A stretch of 21,822 nt of DNA from Intestinibacter sp034113885 (GCF_034113885.1 NZ_JAXEWM010000168.1:1-21822); one strand, 5' to 3'. Positions 7,218 to 14,825 are shown, counted from the first letter of the stretch. A program made the numbers and translations. The notes: generated by a model from the sequence alone, not told the origin.

Positions 7218-8006
7218 TTATTTTTTATTCTCATCTTTTAATAGTGGATTATAATATCGTCCCTTACTTTTTGTCCTTTTCCCATATTGAATAGCCTCTT
7301 TAGGACATCTACAGATACAAGCCATGCATTTTGTACAACGTTGAGACCACATAGGCTTACCTTGATGCATTGTTATGTTTTTATAAGGACAAACCTTTAC
7401 GCAAAGTCCACATGAATTACATCTATCGTCAGCCTTAAATCTTGTAGTTCCCATAAAGAAAAAATAAAATAAGTGCTTTATTATATATGTTTTAAAGTAG
7501 TCCCTTATAGAATATTTTTCCTTATCAAATACATGCAAATGTCCATCTGCAATCTGTTCATTTATTTTAACGATTTTTTTCTGCGCATCCTCTAATTTTT
7601 TATTTCTCAAAAGAGTAGAGTCTAAATCAAACATGGTTATAAAATTCTCAGGCATTTGTATAAACTCTGTATAATATATTTCCATCTTTTTATCCTTAAA
7701 CATGTTATCAAGATACTTTGACATACATCCTGAATCAGTCCCGCAAGTGTAAACCGAAAATAAATAATTTTGCTTATATCCGTTAAATTTTACTTTTTTT
7801 ATAAAATTCTCAACTATTTGAGGTGGTGCCCATGAATATGTGGGAAATACAAATCCTATTTTTTCTTTTTTTTCTAATTCATAAACATATTCTTCTTTAT
7901 TTTTTTGCAATTCTAGTGATATATCTATCAATCTCTCATCTTGGTATTTGCCTATTTCTTTAGCCACCCATAAAGAATTACCAGTCCCTGAGTAATAAAA
8001 TATCAT
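7218..8006 (-). CDS. EFR1-type flavodoxin-fold/2x[4Fe-4S] protein
   Basis: A 262-aa two-part electron carrier. The N-terminal half looks like a flavodoxin fold, with an FMN phosphate loop SGTGNS at residues 6-11. The C-terminal half has two ferredoxin motifs, CxxCxxCxxxCP at C196/C199/C202/C206 and C224/C227/C230/C234. NCBI calls such proteins EFR1 family ferredoxins; their redox partners are mostly unknown. No signal peptide is present; hydrophobic residues near 172-186 (IIKHLFYFFFMG) may contact the membrane. The ATG at 8006 overlaps the stop of a 7-codon leader ORF by ATGA. The gene appears to be monocistronic with its own terminator. The family call is firm and the role is not. Confidence 0.85.
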   Translation of the reverse strand: MIFYYSGTGNSLWVAKEIGKYQDERLIDISLELQKNKEEYVYELEKKEKIGFVFPTYSWAPPQIVENFIKKVKFNGYKQNYLFSVYTCGTDSGCMSKYLDNMFKDKKMEIYYTEFIQMPENFITMFDLDSTLLRNKKLEDAQKKIVKINEQIADGHLHVFDKEKYSIRDYFKTYIIKHLFYFFFMGTTRFKADDRCNSCGLCVKVCPYKNITMHQGKPMWSQRCTKCMACICRCPKEAIQYGKRTKSKGRYYNPLLKDENKK

Positions 8007-8026
8007 CTTCCTATTCCCCCTAACAT
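8003..8026 (-). CDS. Possible 7-codon leader peptide (MLGGIGR)
   Basis: A mini-ORF starts at 8026 with a strong ribosome site (AGAGGAG; GGAG at 8034-8037, 7 nt before ATG). It ends in TGA overlapping the EFR1 ATG as ATGA. The EFR1 start itself has only GGGGG or AGGAAG inside the mini-ORF. This is the usual arrangement for translational coupling. An in-frame stop (TAG) further upstream excludes a longer EFR1 protein through this site. Such a short ORF could be chance. Confidence 0.35.
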   Translation of the reverse strand: MLGGIGR

Positions 8027-8169
8027 GTAAACTCTCCTCTTCCTATATAATTGAAACATATCTATTAATTATTTTCAACCTGTAAAATATTTATTTATTT
8101 TTATTTTTCATTTTTTATATAATTATAATAGTCATTATTTATTTTAATGTTTTTATTTTGATGTATAAA

Positions 8170-8252
8170 AATAAAAAAATCTCAGGGGACTAGGAATCCT
8201 GAGATTTTTATTGGTTATACCCTAATGATAAATTTTTATAACCAATTTTATA
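8170..8252 (-). ncRNA. Candidate small RNA or EFR1 leader attenuator
   Basis: On the minus strand a perfect -10, TATAAT (8259-8264), precedes a ~83-nt stretch made of two hairpins. The first is a 10-bp stem ATTGGTTATA/TATAACCAAT (8237-8246 and 8210-8219). The second is a strong terminator (8175-8209). The -35 match is poor (AAAACA at 17 nt). The unit could be a free small RNA, or a leader with a terminator 166 nt upstream of the EFR1 gene. I recognise no known riboswitch. The 408-nt gap 8007-8414 otherwise holds no gene except the 7-codon ORF. Confidence 0.35.
8175..8209. terminator. Strong intrinsic terminator
   Basis: AAAAATCTCAGG (8175-8186) pairs perfectly with CCTGAGATTTTT (8198-8209) around an 11-nt loop, flanked by A and T runs on both sides. 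On the minus strand it lies 205 nt beyond the DUF2325 stop and 166 nt before the EFR1 start. Confidence 0.85.
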
Positions 8253-8342
8253 AATAATATTATACCTTATTTTGTAATTTTTGTTTTATTTATTTGTTTA
8301 CAATATATATATTAAATTATTTATGTTACAAAAATAATAACT

Positions 8343-8374
8343 TTATATTAAAATTCAATTAAATTTTAATATAA
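8343..8374 (-). terminator. AT-only hairpin after DUF2325 gene
   Basis: TTATATTAAAATT and AATTTTAATATAA form a perfect 13-bp stem around a 6-nt loop, about 40 nt after the DUF2325 stop. On the minus strand it is followed by TTATTATTTTTG. It has no G-C pair, so it may be a weak terminator or an mRNA 3'-end structure. Confidence 0.4.
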
Positions 8375-8414
8375 GTCTGTTTTTCTGATTTGCTTTTAAA
8401 TTTTTATTCATTTT

Positions 8415-8750
8415 CTATTGATTCTTCATTATACAATTTTTATTTTTACATGATTTACAAGCACCTGTACATTCATCAACTAAATCTAAAGATTGTTCAA
8501 ACGCAAATTTGCTATTGTTTTTATTTCTTATTATAGGTATATCTTGTTTTTTTGCTTGAGTTTCTACTGATGCCATTAACTTATGTGATACTGTTGATGT
8601 AAATATAACTACTGCATCCGGACTTCCGATTGATCTTTTTACTCTTGATGACATATTTAAAACTACTTTTGCTTTATATCCTCTATTTTTTGCTAATTGT
8701 ATGTAATCTTTCTTCATTCTTTCATTTCCACCAACTATTACTAAACTCAT
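8415..8750 (-). CDS. DUF2325 protein with C-terminal Cys cluster
   Basis: A 111-aa protein. Residues 1-90 match DUF2325: MSLVIVGGNERMKKDY at the start and SPDAVVIFTSTVSHKLM at 43-59 are the typical blocks. The final 20 residues add a C-x3-C-x2-C-x4-C cluster (C94, C98, C101, C106), suited to binding iron, zinc or an Fe-S cluster (inference). I place the start at 8750, where GGTGG is 8 nt upstream; an in-frame GTG at 8762 would overlap that site. The gene stands alone between two terminators. The upstream region carries two promoter candidates and two Fur-like boxes, pointing to iron control. The molecular function is unknown. Confidence 0.8.
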   Translation of the reverse strand: MSLVIVGGNERMKKDYIQLAKNRGYKAKVVLNMSSRVKRSIGSPDAVVIFTSTVSHKLMASVETQAKKQDIPIIRNKNNSKFAFEQSLDLVDECTGACKSCKNKNCIMKNQ

Positions 8751-8784
8751 ATATATTTCCACCCCTTTTGCTTATCGATTATTT

Positions 8785-8801
8785 ATTATCATTTTGATAA
8801 T
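8785..8801. repeat. Everted Fur half-site repeat
   Basis: ATTATCA and TGATAAT are separated by TTT. They are the two halves of the Fur consensus in the reverse arrangement, lying at the predicted start point of the proximal DUF2325 promoter. This may be an accessory metalloregulator contact or simply a small palindrome. Confidence 0.3.
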
Positions 8802-8804
8802 TTT

Positions 8805-8833
8805 ATTTTAATCCATTTATTTCTATTTATCAA
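8805..8833 (-). promoter_or_regulatory. Proximal promoter of DUF2325 gene
   Basis: On the minus strand TTGATA (8828-8833) and TAAAAT (8805-8810) are exactly 17 nt apart. The expected transcript would start about 48 nt before the ATG. Confidence 0.5.
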
Positions 8834-8840
8834 GAACTAA

Positions 8841-8855
8841 TGATATTGATTATCA
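8841..8855. promoter_or_regulatory. Fur box 1
   Basis: TGATATTGATTATCA matches the 7-1-7 Fur consensus TGATAATNATTATCA at 13 of the 14 defined positions. It lies just downstream of the predicted start of the distal promoter and just upstream of the proximal -35, so a bound repressor could block both. Confidence 0.6.
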
Positions 8856-8866
8856 GTTAATATAAT

Positions 8867-8893
8867 ATTATATTGTTATTTTTAAAATGTCAA
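8867..8893 (-). promoter_or_regulatory. Distal promoter of DUF2325 gene
   Basis: On the minus strand a perfect TTGACA (8888-8893) is followed by TAATAT (8865-8870) at 17 nt, or by a perfect TATAAT (8867-8872) at 15 nt. It lies between the two Fur-like boxes. Confidence 0.5.
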
Positions 8894-8900
8894 TCATAAT

Positions 8901-8915
8901 TGATAATTTTTATCA
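8901..8915. promoter_or_regulatory. Fur box 2
   Basis: TGATAATTTTTATCA matches the 7-1-7 Fur consensus at 13 of 14 positions. It lies inside a longer perfect palindrome, 10-nt arms around TTT, at 8897-8919. The centre is 60 bp from Fur box 1, on the other side of the TTGACA promoter. It could alternatively be a simple hairpin. Confidence 0.5.
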
Positions 8916-8946
8916 ATTACTTTTTGTTATCTCTAAAAAGCAAAAA

Positions 8947-8986
8947 AAAACTGCCTACTACGATTGCTTATATAGTAGACAGTTTT
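8947..8986 (-). terminator. Terminator of hisS-aspS transcript
   Basis: AAAACTG-C-CTACTA pairs with TAGTAG-A-CAGTTTT across a single mismatch. On the minus strand the stem is followed by nine T. It lies 9 nt after the aspS stop. Confidence 0.88.
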
Positions 8987-8995
8987 GTATTTATA

Positions 8996-10783
8996 TTATT
9001 TTTCTTCTAAATCAACCTTTATGCTTAATTCTTCTAATTGACCATCTTCAGGTAATCCTGGTGCATTAGTCATTGGACATATAGCATTTTGGTTTTTAGG
9101 GAATGCTATGACTTCTCTTATGTTATCTGCTCCAGCAAGTAGCATCATAAGTCTATCAAATCCAAATGCGAGACCTGCGTGAGGTGGTACACCGTATTTG
9201 AAGGCTTCTAATAGGTATCCAAATTTTTCATTTGCAGTTTCTTGACTCATTCCTAATGCTTTGAACATTTTTTCTTGGACTTCTTCATCAGAGATTCTGA
9301 CACTACCTCCACCAAGCTCATATCCATTTAATACCATGTCGTAAGCCTTAGCTCTTAATTGAGTCTTGTCTTCTTGTTCTAATTTGTCTATATCTTCGTC
9401 TAATGGGCAAGTGAATGGATGGTGCATTGCTACCATTCTTCCTGTTTCTTCGTCTTCTTCAAATAGTGGGAATTCAGTTACCCATAATAAGTTATATTTA
9501 CTCTTGTCTATTAAGTCCATCTTTCTAGCTACTTCAAGTCTTAATTGACCTAATGCATCGTATACTACTTTATTTTTGTCAGCTACGAATAATAATAGGT
9601 CTCCTGCTTTTGCATCTAATCTTTCTAAGATTGCTTTTATTTCGTCTTCCTTGAAGAATTTAGCTATTGGTGAATCTATTCCATCTTCTTTAACTTTGAT
9701 CCAAGCTAATCCTTTAGCTCTGTAAGTTTTAGCATGTTCTTCTAATTTTTTCATTCCTTTTTTAGAGAATGCATCTGCTCCACCTTTTGCGTTTATACCT
9801 CTTACGCTAGAGTTTTGTCCGTTAGCAGCTGATGAGAATACTCCGAATTCGCAGTCCTTAACTAAGTCAGATACATCTGTAAGCTCCATAGCAAATCTAG
9901 TATCTGGTTTGTCAGAACCAAATCTGTCCATAGCTTCTTTGTAAGTCATTCTCTTAAGTGGTAATTCTATATCTATATCATGAACTTCTTTAAATATTCT
10001 ACCTATCATGTTTTCCATCATAGTCATAACGTCGTTTTCATCTACAAAAGACATTTCACAGTCTATTTGAGTGAATTCTGGTTGTCTATCTGCTCTTAAA
10101 TCTTCGTCTCTGAAGCATTTAACTATTTGGAAGTATCTATCCATACCACTTACCATTAATATTTGTTTGAATAATTGTGGTGATTGTGGTAAAGCGTAGA
10201 ATTTACCTGGGTTAACTCTACTTGGTACAAGGTAATCTCTAGCACCTTCTGGACTTGGTTTTATTAAGAAAGGTGTTTCTATTTCTAAGAAGTTGTTTTC
10301 TGTTAAGTATTGTCTTACTATTTGAGCGACTTTACTTCTAAGAATTAAGTTCTTTTGCATAGAAGGCTTTCTTAAATCTAAGTATCTGTATTTTAATCTC
10401 TTATCTTCAGATACGTTGTCGTCGTCTTTGATGTATATTGGTGGAGTTTGTGATTTGCTAAGAACTCTAAGCTCTGTAGCAGATATTTCTATATCTCCTG
10501 TAGCCATATTAGGGTTTTTTGCTTCTCTTTCACGTACAGTTCCTTTTACAGCTATAACATATTCTGAACCTAATTTTTCAGCTTTTTCAAATGCATCCTT
10601 GCTTACGTCTGCATCAAATATTATTTGGCTTATTCCTCTTATGTCTCTTAAGTCGACAAATACTAATCCACCTAAGTTTCTTTTCTTTTGAACCCAACCA
10701 TTTAATATAACTTCTTCTCCGGCATTTTCGATTCTAAGATCACCGCAATAGTGAGTTCTCTTTAATCCTTTTAATGTCTCCAT
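8996..10783 (-). CDS. aspS: Aspartyl-tRNA synthetase
   Basis: A 595-aa bacterial-type class II synthetase that charges tRNA-Asp. The OB-fold anticodon domain fills about residues 1-110. The catalytic core contains the motif 2 region FRDEDLRADRQPEFTQ, and a bacterial GAD insertion lies about 300-400. Motif 3 is FAFGFDRLMMLLAG. At the anticodon-domain positions used to separate discriminating from Asn-accepting enzymes I see Leu (L37, RNLGG) and Lys (K89), as in E. coli AspRS. This suggests an Asp-specific enzyme, though alignment by eye is approximate. The start at 10783 has GGAG 6 nt upstream; an upstream in-frame start at 10810 has no such site. It lies downstream of hisS, separated by a hairpin spacer. 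Confidence 0.97.
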   Translation of the reverse strand: METLKGLKRTHYCGDLRIENAGEEVILNGWVQKKRNLGGLVFVDLRDIRGISQIIFDADVSKDAFEKAEKLGSEYVIAVKGTVREREAKNPNMATGDIEISATELRVLSKSQTPPIYIKDDDNVSEDKRLKYRYLDLRKPSMQKNLILRSKVAQIVRQYLTENNFLEIETPFLIKPSPEGARDYLVPSRVNPGKFYALPQSPQLFKQILMVSGMDRYFQIVKCFRDEDLRADRQPEFTQIDCEMSFVDENDVMTMMENMIGRIFKEVHDIDIELPLKRMTYKEAMDRFGSDKPDTRFAMELTDVSDLVKDCEFGVFSSAANGQNSSVRGINAKGGADAFSKKGMKKLEEHAKTYRAKGLAWIKVKEDGIDSPIAKFFKEDEIKAILERLDAKAGDLLLFVADKNKVVYDALGQLRLEVARKMDLIDKSKYNLLWVTEFPLFEEDEETGRMVAMHHPFTCPLDEDIDKLEQEDKTQLRAKAYDMVLNGYELGGGSVRISDEEVQEKMFKALGMSQETANEKFGYLLEAFKYGVPPHAGLAFGFDRLMMLLAGADNIREVIAFPKNQNAICPMTNAPGLPEDGQLEELSIKVDLEEK

Positions 10784-10809
10784 TTTTATCTCCTTTATCT
10801 TTTTACACA

Positions 10810-10856
10810 CTAAAGGGGGACCTCCCTTTGTGGTAATAATTAGTAGTCCCCTTTAG
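10810..10856 (-). promoter_or_regulatory. GC-rich hairpin between hisS and aspS
   Basis: CTAAAGGGG-AC at 10810-10821 (one bulged G) pairs with GTCCCCTTTAG (10846-10856). Inside, AAAGGG (minus strand, in the loop region) can instead pair with CCCTTT of the same 3' arm. Two alternative stems therefore compete within a spacer of about 110 nt. No U-tract follows on the minus strand, so this may be an mRNA processing or stability element, not a terminator. Confidence 0.5.
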
Positions 10857-10894
10857 CATTTTATTTAAATTAATCGTCAATTTACTATATTAGA

Positions 10895-12157
10895 TTATAA
10901 TCTTTTTTTAAGTTCGTCAACTAATTCACTTAATTTTATAGTTGTTTGTTCTGATGTTTGCATGTTTTTAAGAGTTGCAGTATCGTTAGCTAATTCATCA
11001 TCACCTATAACAACTGTGTATTTAGCGTTTATCTTGTCAGAGTATTTGAATTGAGCCTTTATACTCTTATCTAAGTGGTCGTTATCGGCACTTATGTGGT
11101 TAGCTCTTAAGTCTTTTACTATCTTGAAGCTTCTAGTCTTAGCTGCATCTCCTATAGTTGCTATATATATATCAGTTGATTTTGGATTTTCTATTTCTAT
11201 GTTGTTGTTTTCTAGAGTTAATAATAATCTTTCTATTCCAAGACCAAATCCTATACCACTTATATCCTTAGGTCCTCCAAGTAATTCAACTAATCCATCG
11301 TATCTACCACCACCGCAAACAGTACTTTGAGCTCCGATGTCATTAGATATTATTTCAAATGCAGTTTTTCTATAGTAGTCTAATCCTCTAACTATAGTTT
11401 TATCAACTACAAAGTCTATACCCATTTCTGTTAAGTATTTCTTTAATGTTTCGAAGTGTTCTTTACAATCGTCACATAAATTATCTATCATAAATGGTAT
11501 ATCTTTTAAGTTTTCTTTACATTGAGGATTTTTACAGTCTATAACTCTCATTGGGTTTTTGTTTTTTCTTTCTAGACAAGTTTCACATAATACATCAGTT
11601 TTTTGGTCTAAGTATTCTTTTAATTTTTTGTTGTATGCTTCTCTACATTTAGGGCATCCTACAGAGTTTATATTAACTGATAGGTTTTTAAGTCCTAATT
11701 CATTAAAGAATTGTACTGCAAGTGATATAACTTCAGCATCTACTGATGGTCCATCACTACCTAACACTTCTACACCAAATTGGTGGAATTGTCTTTGTCT
11801 ACCTGCTTGTGGTCTTTCATATCTGAAGCAAGGAGTTATATAGTATAATTTTGTAGGTTGTGTATCTGCATACATTTTATTTTCTATAAATGATCTTATA
11901 ACACCAGCAGTTCCTTCTGGTTTTAAGCTTAGTTGTCTGTCCCCTCTATCAGTGAAAGTGTACATTTCCTTTTGAACTACGTCAGTTGTGTCCCCAACAC
12001 TTCTAGCAAATACTTCTGTGTGTTCAAAGATAGGTGTTCTTATTTCTTCATATCCATATAATGCACATATTTCTCTAAATTTCTTTTCTACATAATGCCA
12101 TTTATATACATCCTTTGGTGTTACATCCTTTGTTCCTCTAGGTGCTTTACTTAACAT
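10895..12157 (-). CDS. hisS: Histidyl-tRNA synthetase
   Basis: A 420-aa class II synthetase. Motif 2 appears as RYERPQAGRQRQFHQFGVEVLG. The histidine-specific blocks VRGLDYYRKTAFEI and GGGRYDGLVELLGG are intact. Motif 3 is GFGLGIERLL, and the C-terminal anticodon domain covers about 325-420. The insertion domain has four CxxC-like pairs (CPKC, CETC, CKNPQC, CDDC), common in Firmicute HisRS and possibly zinc-binding. I choose the start at 12157, with AGGAGG 9 nt upstream. An in-frame ATG at 12175 would overlap that site. The first 11 nt overlap the end of hemZ, so translation is probably coupled. Confidence 0.97.
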   Translation of the reverse strand: MLSKAPRGTKDVTPKDVYKWHYVEKKFREICALYGYEEIRTPIFEHTEVFARSVGDTTDVVQKEMYTFTDRGDRQLSLKPEGTAGVIRSFIENKMYADTQPTKLYYITPCFRYERPQAGRQRQFHQFGVEVLGSDGPSVDAEVISLAVQFFNELGLKNLSVNINSVGCPKCREAYNKKLKEYLDQKTDVLCETCLERKNKNPMRVIDCKNPQCKENLKDIPFMIDNLCDDCKEHFETLKKYLTEMGIDFVVDKTIVRGLDYYRKTAFEIISNDIGAQSTVCGGGRYDGLVELLGGPKDISGIGFGLGIERLLLTLENNNIEIENPKSTDIYIATIGDAAKTRSFKIVKDLRANHISADNDHLDKSIKAQFKYSDKINAKYTVVIGDDELANDTATLKNMQTSEQTTIKLSELVDELKKRL

Positions 12158-13619
12158 TTTTTTGTACCTCCTCATATTTTCTATTTATCATTTCGTCAAC
12201 TCTATCAATATATTGTTCTAGATTTTTGACGTTTTCTACTCTTTCAATTCTATTCTCGTCTATATACACAAATTTTGTGATTGAACCTGCTCCTAAGGCT
12301 ATGTTGCTTTGACGTTCCTCCATCATTTGAATGTTGTAGATACATTCGTAGCCTTCCTTAGCATAGCCTATGTTTTCTAGATTTCCTAGCATATGTTTTT
12401 GTCTGTACATATAATATGGATTAAGTCCCATCTTCTTAGCGTATTTCATAGATAAATCTATCATCTTAGACATTTCATCAAATTGAGTCAATTGATATTC
12501 GTCTATGTGTTCTTTTAGCTTAGATGTTCTCTTAACTGCTAATGTATGCACAGTAAGACTCTCTGGTGAAAGCTTTTCTATTTGCTTTAGGGTATTTTCC
12601 ACCATTTCTAGATTTTCATCTACAAGTCCTAAAATTATATCCATATTAATATTATCAAATCCTAGCTTTCTCGCCAACTGAAAACATTCAATTATATCAT
12701 TTACAGTGTGTTTTCTTCCCACCTTTTCTAGAGTTTCGTCGTTCATAGTCTGTGGATTTATACTTATTCTAGTTACGTTGTGTTTTTTCAACACTTCTAA
12801 AATTTCTCTATTTATTGTATCAGGTCTTCCGGCTTCTACTGTAAATTCTTTAATATTGCTCAAATCAAATTCTTTATATAAGCCAGTTATCAAAGTGTCC
12901 ATTTCTTCAGGTGTTAAAGTTGTAGGAGTTCCTCCTCCTATGTATAGTGTCTCAATTTCCTTGTTATTTTCTCTAAGTAATTTTGCTACTCCCTTTACTT
13001 CTTCAAGTAATTTTTCTACATATAAAGGCTTCATATTTTCAAACTTGCTCAAAGAATTCGCCGGGAATGAGCAGTAATAACATCTCGTTGGGCAAAAAGG
13101 TATACTTACATATAATGATACTTTATTTTCGTCCACAGGGTAAATAAATTTTCTTTCTCTTTTAGCAATATCTAAAGCTAATTCTATTTTATCACTATTT
13201 ATGTAATAATCCTCAGCTAATTTTGATTTTATAAAATTTTCGTCCTTTCCTTCATCTAATAGAGCATGTACAATTTTAACAGGTCTTATACCTGTAAGTA
13301 TACCCCAAGGCACGTTTGCTTCGAATTTCTTTTCAAGTATTTTAAACATACTTCTCTTTATAGTTTCTTTTATAGTTTTCTTGCGAGCTCTTTCATCTAG
13401 TCCACTTAGATCTCTGTAGTCTACATTACTAAGTATTTCTTCGTAATTTTCACAGTAAACTGTTTTTGAAAAAACCTTATCTCCATGGTAAAAAATACTG
13501 TTGTCTATTACCATCATGCAGTCTCTTTCATCTAGAAATTTAAAATCAGAAGTAAATAATTTTACAAGCTCACTTACTTCGTATTTATAATCATGTCCTT
13601 TTAGAACAATTCCTACCAT
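12147..13619 (-). CDS. hemZ: Coproporphyrinogen III dehydrogenase-like radical SAM protein HemZ
   Basis: A 490-aa radical SAM enzyme. The [4Fe-4S]/SAM motif FCPTRCYYC gives C176, C180 and C183, followed by the glycine block YIGGGTPTTL. The long N-terminal extension (about 165 residues) marks it as the HemZ type found in Bacillus and Clostridia, not HemN. HemZ is annotated as an oxygen-independent coproporphyrinogen dehydrogenase, but organisms in this group often lack a full heme pathway, so its true substrate is uncertain. GGAG lies 9 nt before the ATG at 13619; a TTG at 13625 is the less likely start. Its end overlaps hisS, and a terminator separates it from the MBL gene upstream. Confidence 0.92.
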   Translation of the reverse strand: MVGIVLKGHDYKYEVSELVKLFTSDFKFLDERDCMMVIDNSIFYHGDKVFSKTVYCENYEEILSNVDYRDLSGLDERARKKTIKETIKRSMFKILEKKFEANVPWGILTGIRPVKIVHALLDEGKDENFIKSKLAEDYYINSDKIELALDIAKRERKFIYPVDENKVSLYVSIPFCPTRCYYCSFPANSLSKFENMKPLYVEKLLEEVKGVAKLLRENNKEIETLYIGGGTPTTLTPEEMDTLITGLYKEFDLSNIKEFTVEAGRPDTINREILEVLKKHNVTRISINPQTMNDETLEKVGRKHTVNDIIECFQLARKLGFDNINMDIILGLVDENLEMVENTLKQIEKLSPESLTVHTLAVKRTSKLKEHIDEYQLTQFDEMSKMIDLSMKYAKKMGLNPYYMYRQKHMLGNLENIGYAKEGYECIYNIQMMEERQSNIALGAGSITKFVYIDENRIERVENVKNLEQYIDRVDEMINRKYEEVQKNVK

Positions 13620-13660
13620 TTTCAATAACTCCTTTTCTGTTATTTAATAAAATACAAAAA

Positions 13661-13704
13661 ATAAACCAGTACTGCTTTTATTAGCTAAAACAGTACTGGA
13701 AAAA
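13661..13704 (-). terminator. Terminator of MBL hydrolase transcript
   Basis: CCAGTACTG (13666-13674) pairs with CAGTACTGG (13691-13699), and an inner TTTTA/TAAAA stem extends it around one bulge. On the minus strand it is followed by TTTATTTTTTG. It probably separates the long recJ-relA transcript from hemZ-hisS-aspS. Confidence 0.8.
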
Positions 13705-13705
13705 C

Positions 13706-14329
13706 TTAGATTTGTTGCATATATGGATTAACTCTCTTTTCTACTCCAATTGTAGAAGATGGTCCATGTCCAGGATATACTACTGCATTATCATCGTATT
13801 TAGCTAATTTTCTCAAAGATTTCATAATTTGTTTGTAATCTCCACCATAAAAATCAGTTCTTCCTATACTTCCTGCAAATAAAGTATCCCCTGTGAATAT
13901 ATTTTCTCCTACTTTTATACTCATACCACCTTTTGTATGACCTGGTGTGTGTATAACTTTTAATTTAAGACTTCCAAGCTCTATAATATCGCCTTCATCT
14001 ACATATATATCTGCATCAAACTCAACTAATGGTCCTGGAAGCTGTGAGCTTAAATTTTTTACTCTATCTATCAATACTTCTTCTTCTTTTACATGAGCTA
14101 CTATTTTAGCATTTGTTCTTCTTTTTACTTCAGGTGCTTGTGATATATGATCTCCATGACCATGAGTTAATATTATATATTCTACAGTAAATTGATGCTT
14201 TTCAATTACATTTAATATATCTATAATACTTGCTCCTGGATCTATGACTGCACATTTTTTAGTCTTTTCATCTCCAAGGATATAAGTATTTTCACCCATA
14301 AATCTTTCTTCAATTGTTTCAATTATCAT
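13706..14329 (-). CDS. MBL-fold hydrolase (glyoxalase II-like)
   Basis: A 207-aa metallo-beta-lactamase-fold enzyme of the hydroxyacylglutathione-hydrolase-like group. The binuclear metal motif is THGHGDH (H56, H58, D60, H61), with further ligands H131 (HTPGHTKGG), D148 (FTGDTLF) and H188 (YPGHGP). The GRTDFYGGD block is typical of the glyoxalase II-like subgroup. It lacks the long C-terminal domain of true glyoxalase II, so it is more likely a general thioester or lactone hydrolase (inference). GGAGGGG lies 5 nt before the ATG. It starts 12 nt after dtd and closes the long operon. The same gene order in other Clostridia makes a link with tRNA quality control conceivable but unproven. Confidence 0.9.
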   Translation of the reverse strand: MIIETIEERFMGENTYILGDEKTKKCAVIDPGASIIDILNVIEKHQFTVEYIILTHGHGDHISQAPEVKRRTNAKIVAHVKEEEVLIDRVKNLSSQLPGPLVEFDADIYVDEGDIIELGSLKLKVIHTPGHTKGGMSIKVGENIFTGDTLFAGSIGRTDFYGGDYKQIMKSLRKLAKYDDNAVVYPGHGPSSTIGVEKRVNPYMQQI

Positions 14330-14341
14330 AAAAACCCCTCC

Positions 14342-14791
14342 TTAGAAAGCTTTTTTAGATTCTAGTAAAATTGTAACTGGTCCATCATTTACAAGCTCTA
14401 CCATCATATGAGCACCAAATTCACCAGTTCCCACTGTGATACCTTGTTTTCTTATTTTTTCAACAAATTCTTCATATAGAGGATTTGCTATTTCCGGTCT
14501 CGCAGCATCAGTAAAGCTCGGTCTTCTACCTCTTCTACAATCTCCATAAAGAGTAAATTGAGATACCGCCATTATTTCTCCATCTATATCCTTTAAAGAT
14601 AAATTCATTTTATCGTTTTCATCTTCAAATATTCTTAAATTTACTACCTTGTCAACCATATAATCTACATCCTTAGATGTGTCATCATGAGTTACACCTA
14701 ATAAAACTAGTAATCCTTTTTTTACTTCTCCTGTTACTCTTTCATCTACAGTAACCTTTGAACATGATATTCTTTGAACAACAGCTCTCAT
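14342..14791 (-). CDS. dtd: D-aminoacyl-tRNA deacylase
   Basis: A 149-aa chiral proofreading enzyme that removes D-amino acids (and glycine mischarged on tRNA-Ala in known homologues) from tRNA. The two active-site blocks are intact: SQFTLYGD (77-84) and NDGPVT (135-140), the latter carrying the cross-subunit Gly-cisPro element (G137-P138). The GRRPSF and AARPE segments are also typical. The length is normal. AGGAGG lies upstream of the ATG. It follows relA by 34 nt and precedes the MBL gene by 12 nt. Confidence 0.96.
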   Translation of the reverse strand: MRAVVQRISCSKVTVDERVTGEVKKGLLVLLGVTHDDTSKDVDYMVDKVVNLRIFEDENDKMNLSLKDIDGEIMAVSQFTLYGDCRRGRRPSFTDAARPEIANPLYEEFVEKIRKQGITVGTGEFGAHMMVELVNDGPVTILLESKKAF

Positions 14792-14825
14792 CTCATCCTC
14801 CTAAATTTTATATAATTTATAAATA

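Noticed and set aside
8751..8762. GTG start for the DUF2325 gene
   Set aside because: It overlaps the GGTGG ribosome site that serves the ATG at 8750, and family members begin at MS(L/I)VIVGG.
10784..10894. Possible T-box riboswitch before aspS (AGGGAGGTCC-like sequence)
   Set aside because: The spacer is only about 110 nt, with no Stem I, specifier loop or conserved UGGNACC core, and no terminator T-run follows on the minus strand.
11559..11843. Open frame on the plus strand inside hisS
   Set aside because: It is a shadow of the conserved hisS coding frame with no independent support.
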